64,000 bases of DNA from Bacteroidota bacterium (GTDB taxonomy: Bacteria; Bacteroidota; Bacteroidia; Flavobacteriales; Weeksellaceae): NCBI GenBank assembly GCA_023393915.1, contig JAEXBS010000043.1, forward strand, positions 138,402 through 202,401. Reading direction: 5' to 3'. Positions 1 to 8,169 of the stretch are shown in pieces. Position numbers and translations under genes: made by a program. Positions within the stretch are counted from its first letter, which is position 1. Each line of letters begins with the position of its first letter. Under the pieces are notes generated by a model that was given only the letters and a program-made list of their open reading frames with translations, had not been told where the DNA came from and ran no database searches.

Positions 1-1652
1 TAAACATACACTTCTTCGATCGGCATATAATGCATCGTTTTCCCGGAATGAATGACCTCTTTTGCTTTGCGCCAATTTAGAAGTTTCTGCGTGAATTCAT
101 AGTATTTGTTTTGCTGAGCAGTTTGCTCAGAAACTTTAAACGCATTTTGAGCATCATCTTTCCACCCACCTGGGAAATCCTGACGGATGGCTCCATCACC
201 TTCGCTTTTCTTACCACGCATTCCAATTTCCGAACCGTAATAAATTTGTGGAATCCCTCGTACTGTGGAGATTAAACTTAAAGCGAGCTTATAGTGTCGA
301 GGATCCGAGTTGAAAATTTCATTCAATCGCTCGGTATCATGATTTTCAAAAAAGACCATGATATTATCTACCTGAGGATAAAGAAAATCATTAGACATGG
401 AATTGTAGATTTCTATCATTCCTTTGTCCCAAGAAGAACTAGTACTTAGAGCGGAAGGAAGAGCAGTATAAAGCGGAAAATCCATAACCGAAGGTAGGTT
501 TGAATTATAACCTGCCATCTCGCCTATTTTAGAATCTTTCTGCCAATAAGAAATCTGAGCCGCGGAGCCTAGCCAAGCCTCTCCAACGATATTAATCCAA
601 GGGTACTCGTCCGTGATTGCTTTCGCCCATTTTGCCATTCCCTCTTTGCTGTTATAGGGATAAGTATCTACTCTAATTCCGCCTAATTGCGCGTACTCCA
701 CCCACCAAATGGCATTTTGAATCATGTACTTTAAAAGAAGGGGGTGGTCTTGATTCATGTCCGGCATTGTTGTATCGAACCATCCTGAAAGCGCGCCATC
801 TTTATCGATTTTCGATGCGTAAGGATCTGTTTGCGCTGTAATACGGTAATTGGATCTCTTAAAACCGTATTTACCTTCACCGTCCTTAAATTGATGGATC
901 CAGTTCTTTTCAGGTAAATCTTGAATCATCCAATGTGATATCCCCCAATGGTTCGTTACATAATCTTGAATAAGCAACATGCCTCTTTTTTGAAGCTCTA
1001 AAGAAAGCTGGCGGTAATCTTCATTCGTGCCGTAGCGAGAGTCTATTTTATAGAGATCGGTTTGAGCATAGCCGTGGTAAGAATATCCTTTTTCATTATC
1101 CTGGTTCACAGGCGTCAGCCAAAGCGCAGTTACACCTAATTTTTCGAGATAATCTAGTTGGTTAATAATTCCTTTAAGGTCACCTCCATGCCTTCCATTC
1201 TTATCCTTTCGGTTGGCTTTTTCTATGAGGTCTTTGGTGGAATCATTCGAAGGATCCCCATTAGCAAATCGATCCGGCATAATGAGGTAGATCACGTCTT
1301 GCGATGAAAAGCTTCTTCTACCTTTTTCGCTGTGTTCTCGGTTTTTTAATTCGTACTTATACTTATGAAGTATCTTACGTCCCTCTTTTAATCGTATTTC
1401 AAATAAGGAGGGTGCAGTCTTGGTATCTATTGTTAAAAAAAGATAATTTGGGTTTTCAACTTTATTTACTTCCAAAGGTTTCATTCCTTCGGAGAGCTCT
1501 ACCTCTAAGGAAGCAATATTGTCCCCGTACAGAAGAATTTGAAGTTCAGTATCGTGCATGCCTTTCCACCAAAAAGCTGGTTCAACTTTTTTCAGCTGCG
1601 CTGAAAGACTAAGACTTACACAAACAAAAAGCAGCAAAAACAGACGTGTCAT
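1..1652 (-). CDS. susA: GH13 neopullulanase/cyclomaltodextrinase-type enzyme (SusA-like), 3' end outside window
   Basis: This enzyme should hydrolyse alpha-1,4 bonds of maltodextrins in the periplasm. I translated it by hand; about 550 residues are present and the reading frame stays open to the window edge. It starts with a signal peptide (MTRLFLLLFVCVSLSLSAQ), followed by an N-terminal beta domain typical of neopullulanases to about residue 110, then the TIM barrel. All four GH13 motifs are seen: DYVTNH (region I), GGIRVDTYP with the nucleophile Asp near 329, GEAW with the acid Glu near 358, and ENHDTE with Asp near 439. There is no lipobox, unlike SusG. It is the last visible gene of the starch locus, downstream of susB but separated from it by a terminator. 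Family assignment is secure; whether it acts on pullulan or cyclodextrins is not. Confidence 0.9.
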   Translation of the reverse strand, partial: MTRLFLLLFVCVSLSLSAQLKKVEPAFWWKGMHDTELQILLYGDNIASLEVELSEGMKPLEVNKVENPNYLFLTIDTKTAPSLFEIRLKEGRKILHKYKYELKNREHSEKGRRSFSSQDVIYLIMPDRFANGDPSNDSTKDLIEKANRKDKNGRHGGDLKGIINQLDYLEKLGVTALWLTPVNQDNEKGYSYHGYAQTDLYKIDSRYGTNEDYRQLSLELQKRGMLLIQDYVTNHWGISHWMIQDLPEKNWIHQFKDGEGKYGFKRSNYRITAQTDPYASKIDKDGALSGWFDTTMPDMNQDHPLLLKYMIQNAIWWVEYAQLGGIRVDTYPYNSKEGMAKWAKAITDEYPWINIVGEAWLGSAAQISYWQKDSKIGEMAGYNSNLPSVMDFPLYTALPSALSTSSSWDKGMIEIYNSMSNDFLYPQVDNIMVFFENHDTERLNEIFNSDPRHYKLALSLISTVRGIPQIYYGSEIGMRGKKSEGDGAIRQDFPGGWKDDAQNAFKVSEQTAQQNKYYEFTQKLLNWRKAKEVIHSGKTMHYMPIEEVYV

Positions 1653-1657
1653 AACAA

Positions 1658-1697
1658 AAAAGATAAAACAAGCCGCCCAAAAAAGAAAGCGGCTTGT
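1658..1697 (-). terminator. Terminator after susB, merging into a -7-like element before susA
   Basis: A 9-bp perfect stem (ACAAGCCGC / GCGGCTTGT) is followed on the minus strand by TTTTATCTTTTTT. The U-tract runs into TATCTTTT, which resembles the TAnnTTTG -7 box, only a few bases before the susA ATG. Confidence 0.8.
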
Positions 1698-1711
1698 GAA
1701 GGATTAATTAA

Positions 1712-3865
1712 TTATTTAGGATCTAAAGAGATCGCATAGCCACCACTACGAGCCAATTTCACCTTGAGTTTTGTGCGATGGTTAACTACTTTTTTCAAGA
1801 TCTTATAACTCTGTGGGTTTTCAATATAATCTGCATTCTCTCCGTCTTGGTAAATTACCGCATTGTAGGATTTTCCTTTGGGCAAGAATGAAAAATCAAT
1901 TTCATACGATCTTTCATTTTCATCGGTAATTCCCCCTACAAACCACTGGTCCTTTCCTTTGGTTTTTCTAGCTGTGTGAATGTACTCTCCAGGTTCTGCA
2001 TCAAGAATAATGGTATCGTCCCAGTCCATTGCTACGTCTTTAATGAACTGAAAAGCATCAAGATGTCGAGCATAATTCTCAGGTAAATCCGCAGCCATTT
2101 GTAGAGGAGAATACATTACCACATAAAGAGCCAACTGCTTGGCTAAAGTGGTTTTTACAAAACGTTTATCACCTTTGAAATAATAATCTAATTGAGTTTG
2201 GAAAATTCCAGGGGTGTAATCCATTGGACCTCCCATATATCTGGTAAACGGTAAGATGGTCTGATGGTCTGGATTGTTTCCACCAAAAGCTTCGTACTCT
2301 GTCCCTCTTGCTGCTTCTGCCGCAATCCAGTTCGGGTAGGTACGACTCTGCCCTGAAGGTCTTACGCTCTCGTGTGAGTTCACCATCACTTTGTATTCGT
2401 TGGCTTTTTCCGCGATGCGCGTATAATGGTTAATCATCCATTGAGAATAATGGTGTTCACCTCTTGGGATAATATCTCCTACGTATCCCGTTTTTACTGA
2501 AGGATAACCATATTTGTTCATTAGAGCAAAAGCCTTATCGGCCCAACGTTCATAGTTTGTAGCGGATCCTGAAGTTTCGTGGTGCATCATGAGGCGCATT
2601 CCTTTGGATTGAGCGTATTCATTGAGCATCTTGATGTCAAAATCTGGGTAAGGAGTAATGAAATCAAAAACATACTCTTTAGAGTTTCCAAACCAATCTT
2701 CCCATCCAATGTTCCAACCTTCAATTAGCAAAGCATCAAATCCATGCTGAGAAGCAAAATCAATATACTCTTTTACTTTATCGTTGTTCGCGGCATGATT
2801 ACCGTTAGGAGTAAGCTTTGAAAAATCTGTCTTGCCGATATGAACGTTCTTCGATGTGGAATAAAACCAGTTGGATTTTCCGATAATCATCTCCCACCAA
2901 ACACCCATGTATTTCGTTGGCTTAATATAAGAAGTGTCCGTATAAGCTGTAGGATCGTTCAGATTGAAAATCATTTTAGAATCAAGGACTTCTTCTGCCT
3001 TATTAGAAACAATCACCGTTCTCCACGGAGTCACGGCTGGCGTTTGAATGTATCCCTTGGCTCCTTGAGCATCTGGAGTTAAATGGGTTTTGAACTTAAA
3101 GTTCTGTGCATCCACTTCTAAATGTGAAGCCGCGTAATTCAAAACGGCTGCCTCTGCGATATTAATATAAAGGGGATTTTTCCCTTCTTTTTTAAGCATC
3201 AAAGGAGATTGTACCGCGTTTTTCACTACCGTTTGGGAAGCATTCCCATCGTAAGAGGTCGGCCATCTTACTGGAATCTCTGAAATCTTCGTTGTTTGGT
3301 ATTGGTACTCTTGTGAATCGTAATCTCCTGTCACCCACCAAGATTTAGCGTCCCATGGCAAATCGAACTCGGTATCTTCTTCTTGAAGAATAAAGTAATT
3401 TAAATTTTCTTGTTCTGGAAACTCATACCTAAAACCAAGTCCGTCGTTAAACAAACGGAACTTCACTACGATCGATCTTCCTGTCTTTTCTTGAGAAAGC
3501 ATAACGGCCATCTCATTGTAATGATTTACGTAATTTTTCTTCTCCCCTAAAATAGGCTGCCACGTTTCGTTTTTAGAATCGTATTGGGCTCCAGAGTGAA
3601 CAAACCCTGCATTCAAATGATTTTCCGCGCTCACCTTTTTATCGATTTCTGAGGCGAATTCAATTCCGCTATCTTTTAACAAACGGAGTCCTAATTTGGA
3701 AGGCTCAATTACGCTTTGACCTTTGTATGTCATTTGATAATAAGGAACTCCTTCTTTCAATTCAAAATTCATTTCGAAATTGCCGTCCGGAGATTTTAAC
3801 ACTTGTGCACTTAATGTTGCACTACTTAGAAAAATAGCTAAACAGCTGATTTTAAATAATTGCAT
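1712..3865 (-). CDS. susB: Glycoside hydrolase family 97 alpha-glucosidase (SusB)
   Basis: The enzyme releases glucose from maltooligosaccharides in the periplasm. At 717 residues the length fits GH97. I start at MQLFKISC because it opens a good signal peptide ending in LSAQ; the in-frame extension upstream would run into the preceding terminator. The N-terminal beta-sandwich covers roughly residues 20-300, then the barrel. Candidate metal and catalytic glutamates are in HHET (about 430), SHES (about 499) and RGTEY (about 523), the pattern of inverting GH97 enzymes such as SusB of Bacteroides thetaiotaomicron. It lies between two terminators, so it may have its own promoter as well as read-through from susCDEF. 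The call is firm. Confidence 0.93.
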   Translation of the reverse strand: MQLFKISCLAIFLSSATLSAQVLKSPDGNFEMNFELKEGVPYYQMTYKGQSVIEPSKLGLRLLKDSGIEFASEIDKKVSAENHLNAGFVHSGAQYDSKNETWQPILGEKKNYVNHYNEMAVMLSQEKTGRSIVVKFRLFNDGLGFRYEFPEQENLNYFILQEEDTEFDLPWDAKSWWVTGDYDSQEYQYQTTKISEIPVRWPTSYDGNASQTVVKNAVQSPLMLKKEGKNPLYINIAEAAVLNYAASHLEVDAQNFKFKTHLTPDAQGAKGYIQTPAVTPWRTVIVSNKAEEVLDSKMIFNLNDPTAYTDTSYIKPTKYMGVWWEMIIGKSNWFYSTSKNVHIGKTDFSKLTPNGNHAANNDKVKEYIDFASQHGFDALLIEGWNIGWEDWFGNSKEYVFDFITPYPDFDIKMLNEYAQSKGMRLMMHHETSGSATNYERWADKAFALMNKYGYPSVKTGYVGDIIPRGEHHYSQWMINHYTRIAEKANEYKVMVNSHESVRPSGQSRTYPNWIAAEAARGTEYEAFGGNNPDHQTILPFTRYMGGPMDYTPGIFQTQLDYYFKGDKRFVKTTLAKQLALYVVMYSPLQMAADLPENYARHLDAFQFIKDVAMDWDDTIILDAEPGEYIHTARKTKGKDQWFVGGITDENERSYEIDFSFLPKGKSYNAVIYQDGENADYIENPQSYKILKKVVNHRTKLKVKLARSGGYAISLDPK

Positions 3866-3885
3866 AGGGTTTGATTTTACAGTAG

Positions 3886-3893
3886 TAAAGATA
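3886..3893 (-). promoter_or_regulatory. Possible -7 box for susB
   Basis: On the minus strand the U-tract of the susF terminator passes into TATCTTTA, one base from the Bacteroidota -7 consensus TAnnTTTG, 20 bases before the susB ATG. No clear -33 TTTG is seen, so this is tentative. Confidence 0.3.
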
Positions 3894-3894
3894 A

Positions 3895-3923
3895 AAAAAA
3901 CTGTTGCGCTAGGCAACAGTTTT
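3895..3923 (-). terminator. Terminator after susF
   Basis: The hairpin has a perfect stem, CTGTTGC / GCAACAG, extended by A/T pairs. On the minus strand it is followed by eight T residues. It closes the susC-D-E-F transcript and separates it from susB. Confidence 0.8.
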
Positions 3924-3965
3924 CTTTGTTATTAAAGGCTCAAAGTCCTTTTGAAAAGGTTTCTA

Positions 3966-5375
3966 TTAGTCTTTTTTTACTAAGATGAAACTACCATCTA
4001 AATCGTTAAAGAAAATGTCATAGACTCCCGCTTGTTCTACTTTAATGTTTGGACCGTCTAGAGTTGCCTTTCCAGAAATAAGAGTTCCAGCTCCCCAGTT
4101 AATCGCCCAGTCATTGTTTGCACGGAACTTAATTTCTCCAGCTCCTAAGGTTACACCATGTAGACTCCATTGGTGCGCATCAAAAGTAGACTGAACTAAG
4201 TCGGTGTCCGAATTCCATCCGTCCGGTGTTGCATCCCCAATAATACCAATATCTGTATGATTAGTTGCTCCAGAAGCATCGTAAGGAGTAATAGAGAAAG
4301 TTTTCTCCATAATATCCATTTCGAATGTATAGTATCCTGCAGTCGGAATTACAAAAGTTCCTGGCTCATTGGATGCATCTGGATTACTTGCAATAAGAAC
4401 TCCGTCTTTAGGTCCCCACTGTGGGTGCCAAGTATTATCTCCTAACTTCTCTAATACTTTAAATCCACCCGCATTGAAATATCCAGTGTAGTAGAATTTG
4501 TTTGTATTGTTAGGATCACGGAATAGAGCTGGGTTATTATTGTTCGTATTCCAACCTGGTGCCGTTGCTTCTCCAACTAAGAAAAGATCTTTAAAAGCCA
4601 CGTAAGGAGTTACCGTAATGGTTACTGGTTCTGAAACCGCTAGCAACGTTCCTCCTACAGAAGTGGTGCTTGCACTAATACGGATATCAATTTCAGATGC
4701 AACTTCTACTGGTAATCCTAATTTAAGAACCGCATCATTAAAATCTTTAGTAATAAGATCTAATGCAGTGTCATCACTGATTGAACCTGCCGCTACATAT
4801 TCAGCACTTCCCTTCTTAGCGATTTCAACTAAATAACTTACTTCCGTTCCGTAGTTGTAATCCGTCCAAGAAACAGAGGTTGCCACAGTGGTCGGAGCTT
4901 CTTTGTCTAGGACAATTGAAGTACCTGCACTAGGTGAAGTAATGATAGGTTTAGCCACTGGGTAAGTGGTTAAGTCTGTTGAAATAACGTTGGAAACGTT
5001 CGATCCCGCCGTCACTCTAAAGTAAAGCTTTTGGCTTTGGTATGGATTAAGACCTGCACCTAAAGCCGCTTCATTTAATGCACCGATGGTAGTGGTTAGA
5101 GTAGTAGTGCTAGAGGTACCTAAAACAGTGGTCGAGGAAAATTCAGGATCACTTGATACTTCAACAGTATACTCTGCACCACCCAGCGAGTTGTCCCAAA
5201 CTAAGCGAAACGCATTATCCGCCATAGTAGGATACAGCACATTGCTGGCTAAGGTCGTATTGTAGAGCTCAAAAGACGGCTCTTTTTCTCCCATAGTAAA
5301 TTCATCATCTCTACAAGAATGAATCACCATAGGTACAATAAGAGCTAAAAATAATAATTTAAATATAGTTTTCAT
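3966..5375 (-). CDS. susF: SusF-like surface starch-binding lipoprotein
   Basis: A 469-residue outer-membrane lipoprotein expected to hold starch at the cell surface without cleaving it. The signal peptide ends at lipobox Cys21 (IHSC), followed by acidic RDDE, which resembles the surface export signal of Bacteroidota lipoproteins. Two SusE-type N-terminal domains (about 30-140 and 140-255) precede two carbohydrate-binding modules that each begin with a conserved strand and GW: FLVGEATAPGWN near 265 and GIIGDATPDGWN near 374. It follows the SusE-like gene by 15 bases and is the last gene before a terminator. I use the susF name by position and domain count; sequence similarity to the Bacteroides protein is probably low. 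Confidence 0.8.
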   Translation of the reverse strand: MKTIFKLLFLALIVPMVIHSCRDDEFTMGEKEPSFELYNTTLASNVLYPTMADNAFRLVWDNSLGGAEYTVEVSSDPEFSSTTVLGTSSTTTLTTTIGALNEAALGAGLNPYQSQKLYFRVTAGSNVSNVISTDLTTYPVAKPIITSPSAGTSIVLDKEAPTTVATSVSWTDYNYGTEVSYLVEIAKKGSAEYVAAGSISDDTALDLITKDFNDAVLKLGLPVEVASEIDIRISASTTSVGGTLLAVSEPVTITVTPYVAFKDLFLVGEATAPGWNTNNNNPALFRDPNNTNKFYYTGYFNAGGFKVLEKLGDNTWHPQWGPKDGVLIASNPDASNEPGTFVIPTAGYYTFEMDIMEKTFSITPYDASGATNHTDIGIIGDATPDGWNSDTDLVQSTFDAHQWSLHGVTLGAGEIKFRANNDWAINWGAGTLISGKATLDGPNIKVEQAGVYDIFFNDLDGSFILVKKD

Positions 5376-5390
5376 ACTTCTGTTCGTTTG

Positions 5391-6524
5391 TTATTGTGCG
5401 ACAATCGTGTAAGTTCCCGCTTTAATGTTCACGGTAATTTTATGCTTAGCACCTGCTCCAGAGAATTGAATGTTACCGTTATCACCTTTAGGACCTAGGA
5501 AACCTGAATTTCCAGCATTGTCTTTAAGGATGTTACCCCATTCTAAATCTCCCCAAGAAAGTTGACCAATGAATTTGAATTCTGATTCATCCGCTAGGTC
5601 TACTAAAATTTCATACACTCCTGGCTCCACTTTGGTGAATGGAAGTGCACTTTCTGCAGCCCAACCGTTTACACTTCCTGCTAAATAAATAGTTGGGAAA
5701 TCAAATTCCATAATAGCAGACGGCTCTACAGTCAATGATTGAACAGTTGCAGAAGCATCAATAGAAATTTTATGAACACCAGTAGTTCCGCTGAACTTCA
5801 TGTTTTCTTCTCCGTCTTGAGTTAAGTTACTAGAAACTTGTTTGAAATAGCGGTAGTTATCGTTGGTTCCACTTTGATCGATACTGTAGTTGATTGGATT
5901 CCAATCTTGCTGACCTAAGAAACGGAAACCTTTGTCTTTATTCATCACAGTATAGATATAGGACATGTTCTCGTGCTTGTAAAGAATCTGAGCATCTCCA
6001 CCGTTCCATCCTACATAGGACGCCTCACCTACTAAGTAGAAAGTTGGATACACTAACGAATAAGGAGTAATGGACATCGAAGTGGTGTTCGACATAGATG
6101 ACATGTATTCTCCACCATCACCTATGTAAGATGATACTCTGAAGTACATGGTACCAACATCTCCTGCAGATAAGCCCAAAGTCTGAGCTGCACGGTTCAT
6201 TTCAGAAACCGTGTAAGTTACTGTACGTGCAGACCCGTTAACCGTACTCATCGTATAAGGCACTGCAAAATCTTCAGTAGCAGATGCTTCAATTTTGTAA
6301 CGAATTTCTGTTGGTTGAGTGTATTTTGCTTGTTCCCATGTGATGTTCAATGCCGGATTGTCCGGAAAATTACTATCGAGAAACAAATTCTCTAAACTTA
6401 GGTCCATCATGATGGCAGGAGACTCATTGCTAATTTGCAGTTCTTCCCGATCCTCACAGGCCATTAGCCCTAGAAAAACCATTACGGCTAATAGACCTTT
6501 AATTATGCTATATTGTTTTTTCAT
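5391..6524 (-). CDS. susE: SusE-like surface starch-binding lipoprotein
   Basis: A 377-residue lipoprotein with lipobox LMAC (Cys23) followed by acidic EDREE, suggesting surface display. One SusE-type N-terminal domain (about 30-155) is followed by two starch-binding modules starting at YLVGEASYVGWN near 163 and YLAGSVNGWA near 278. It lies 24 bases after susD and 15 before the SusF-like gene, in one operon. It is expected to bind maltooligosaccharides at the cell surface together with SusD and SusC. It has one N-terminal module fewer than its neighbour, which is why I call this one SusE and the next SusF. Confidence 0.8.
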   Translation of the reverse strand: MKKQYSIIKGLLAVMVFLGLMACEDREELQISNESPAIMMDLSLENLFLDSNFPDNPALNITWEQAKYTQPTEIRYKIEASATEDFAVPYTMSTVNGSARTVTYTVSEMNRAAQTLGLSAGDVGTMYFRVSSYIGDGGEYMSSMSNTTSMSITPYSLVYPTFYLVGEASYVGWNGGDAQILYKHENMSYIYTVMNKDKGFRFLGQQDWNPINYSIDQSGTNDNYRYFKQVSSNLTQDGEENMKFSGTTGVHKISIDASATVQSLTVEPSAIMEFDFPTIYLAGSVNGWAAESALPFTKVEPGVYEILVDLADESEFKFIGQLSWGDLEWGNILKDNAGNSGFLGPKGDNGNIQFSGAGAKHKITVNIKAGTYTIVAQ

Positions 6525-6548
6525 TGTCTTAAAACTTTAGTTATAGGA

Positions 6549-8159
6549 TTAATACCCCTGATTTTGAATCAGATTAGAATTCGCAATGATGTCGTTGGTA
6601 GGAATCGGATAAAGATTGCGGTACTCAGGTACTGAGGCACCGTCTTTCGCTCCACCTTTCCATTGCCATAGTTTACTTGAACCAGTAAATTTACCAAAAC
6701 GGATTAGGTCGGTACGACGAGTCATTTCCCAAGAAAGTTCACGTGCTCTTTCGTTTAAAATGAAATCCAAATCTAAATTGGTTACTGGAGTAACACCCGC
6801 GCGTGTTCTTAATTGATTAACATAAGAAAGTGCTTGTGCTACATTTCCATTCCCTCCACGTAGTGTAGCCTCAGCATACATTAAGTATACATCACCTAAA
6901 CGGTAAAGTGGTAAATCTGCATCTACGAAATCTCCTGCAGCATCAGATCCTGCAGATCCGTCAGAGAAGTTAATATTCTTGTATTTGATAAAGGCATACC
7001 CTTGTTTGAAATCAGAAATCTCATTGATATCTAGACTCTGTCCATCGGTATAGAATCTACCTCTTCTATCGTCAGCTTGGAATAACTCTACAAATTGCTT
7101 GGTCACTCTAAGACCTCCCCAACCGCTGTTCACTCCAAAATCAGAAGCAGGCATAGATCCTCCTACGGCTGCATGTACCATGAAAGTGGTTCCACCAAAC
7201 GTACGGGTCTTATTTCCATCGTAACGAATTGCAAAGATAAATTCCGGATTGTTTCTATCGTTATCAGCCATAAAAAGATTTTGATAACCATAATCGATAC
7301 CCCCTTGAATATCTTTCTTAAGAGCATAGCCGGCATTAATGATCTTACCTGTATACGTAATCACGTCGTTGTAACGATTCGTTCCGTTATACACCTCAGC
7401 ATTCAAATAAAGGCGCGCTAAAACTGCCCAAGCTGCTGCTTTATCTACTCGACCGTATTCATTAGTTCTAGGGTCTTTCAATTCGTTTTCAACTGCTAAA
7501 AGTTCTGCTTCTACCCAATCAAATAAAGCTGCTCTTTCAATTCTTTTTGGCTTTTCTGCTCCTCCAGAAATGTAATTTTCATCTACGAAAGGTATATTTC
7601 CATAAAGGTCTAATGCATGGTAGTAAGATTGAGCTCTAAGGAATCTTGCCTCAGCTCTCATATATTTCGCTTCCTCTAAATTAGCCCCCGTAATTCCATT
7701 CTGTGCTAATTTCTCATCTGTTGTATTACGGATAAATTCATTGGTGAAAGCAATCTCTCCATAAATACGGTAGTAAAGGGCTGCAACAAACTCATTAGAA
7801 GCAGTCCAAGTCATTGTATTCATCTGTGGAAGGGTACCGTCCTGCCAAGCGATTTTCGCCTCATCGGTAGGAAGTACTTGGTGGTAATACATCTGACGGA
7901 TATAACTGGAGAAACCTCCGTCAATCCCGCCGATGTCAGAATTACCGTCACCTCCTTCCTGACCTCCTACTGCAAGTCCACCATAAAGTTTAGCTAGTAA
8001 GCTCGGGTAATTATTGAAATCAGTAAATAAGTTACTTGAAGACGGATCTGTGATCGGCTCTCTTTCTAAGTCCTTCACACAGGAAACCAAAGTGGCAGCT
8101 AGCATAATGCCCAGTACCCCTTTGAGTAAATTTTTTGCTTTTATATTAAAGATTTTCAT
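6549..8159 (-). CDS. susD: SusD-like nutrient-binding outer membrane lipoprotein (RagB/SusD family)
   Basis: At 536 residues this is a typical SusD: lipobox LVSC (Cys27), then VKDLEREP, a hallmark start of the family. The helical TPR-like region contains EAKYMRAEARFLRAQSYY and LYGNIPFV; the C-terminal SusD domain has YRLGDVYLMYAEA and RARELSWEMTRR. SusD forms the lid of the SusC transporter and binds glycan at the surface. It starts 10 bases after the susC stop, so the two are translationally close. Substrate is inferred as starch from the flanking GH13, GH97 and SusE/F genes, not from SusD itself. Confidence 0.95.
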   Translation of the reverse strand: MKIFNIKAKNLLKGVLGIMLAATLVSCVKDLEREPITDPSSSNLFTDFNNYPSLLAKLYGGLAVGGQEGGDGNSDIGGIDGGFSSYIRQMYYHQVLPTDEAKIAWQDGTLPQMNTMTWTASNEFVAALYYRIYGEIAFTNEFIRNTTDEKLAQNGITGANLEEAKYMRAEARFLRAQSYYHALDLYGNIPFVDENYISGGAEKPKRIERAALFDWVEAELLAVENELKDPRTNEYGRVDKAAAWAVLARLYLNAEVYNGTNRYNDVITYTGKIINAGYALKKDIQGGIDYGYQNLFMADNDRNNPEFIFAIRYDGNKTRTFGGTTFMVHAAVGGSMPASDFGVNSGWGGLRVTKQFVELFQADDRRGRFYTDGQSLDINEISDFKQGYAFIKYKNINFSDGSAGSDAAGDFVDADLPLYRLGDVYLMYAEATLRGGNGNVAQALSYVNQLRTRAGVTPVTNLDLDFILNERARELSWEMTRRTDLIRFGKFTGSSKLWQWKGGAKDGASVPEYRNLYPIPTNDIIANSNLIQNQGY

Positions 8160-8169
8160 TTGTCGTTAA

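Noticed and set aside
1304..1612. Plus-strand frame of 102 codons at the left end
   Set aside because: It lies antisense to the SusA-like enzyme, whose motifs are unmistakable in the other strand.
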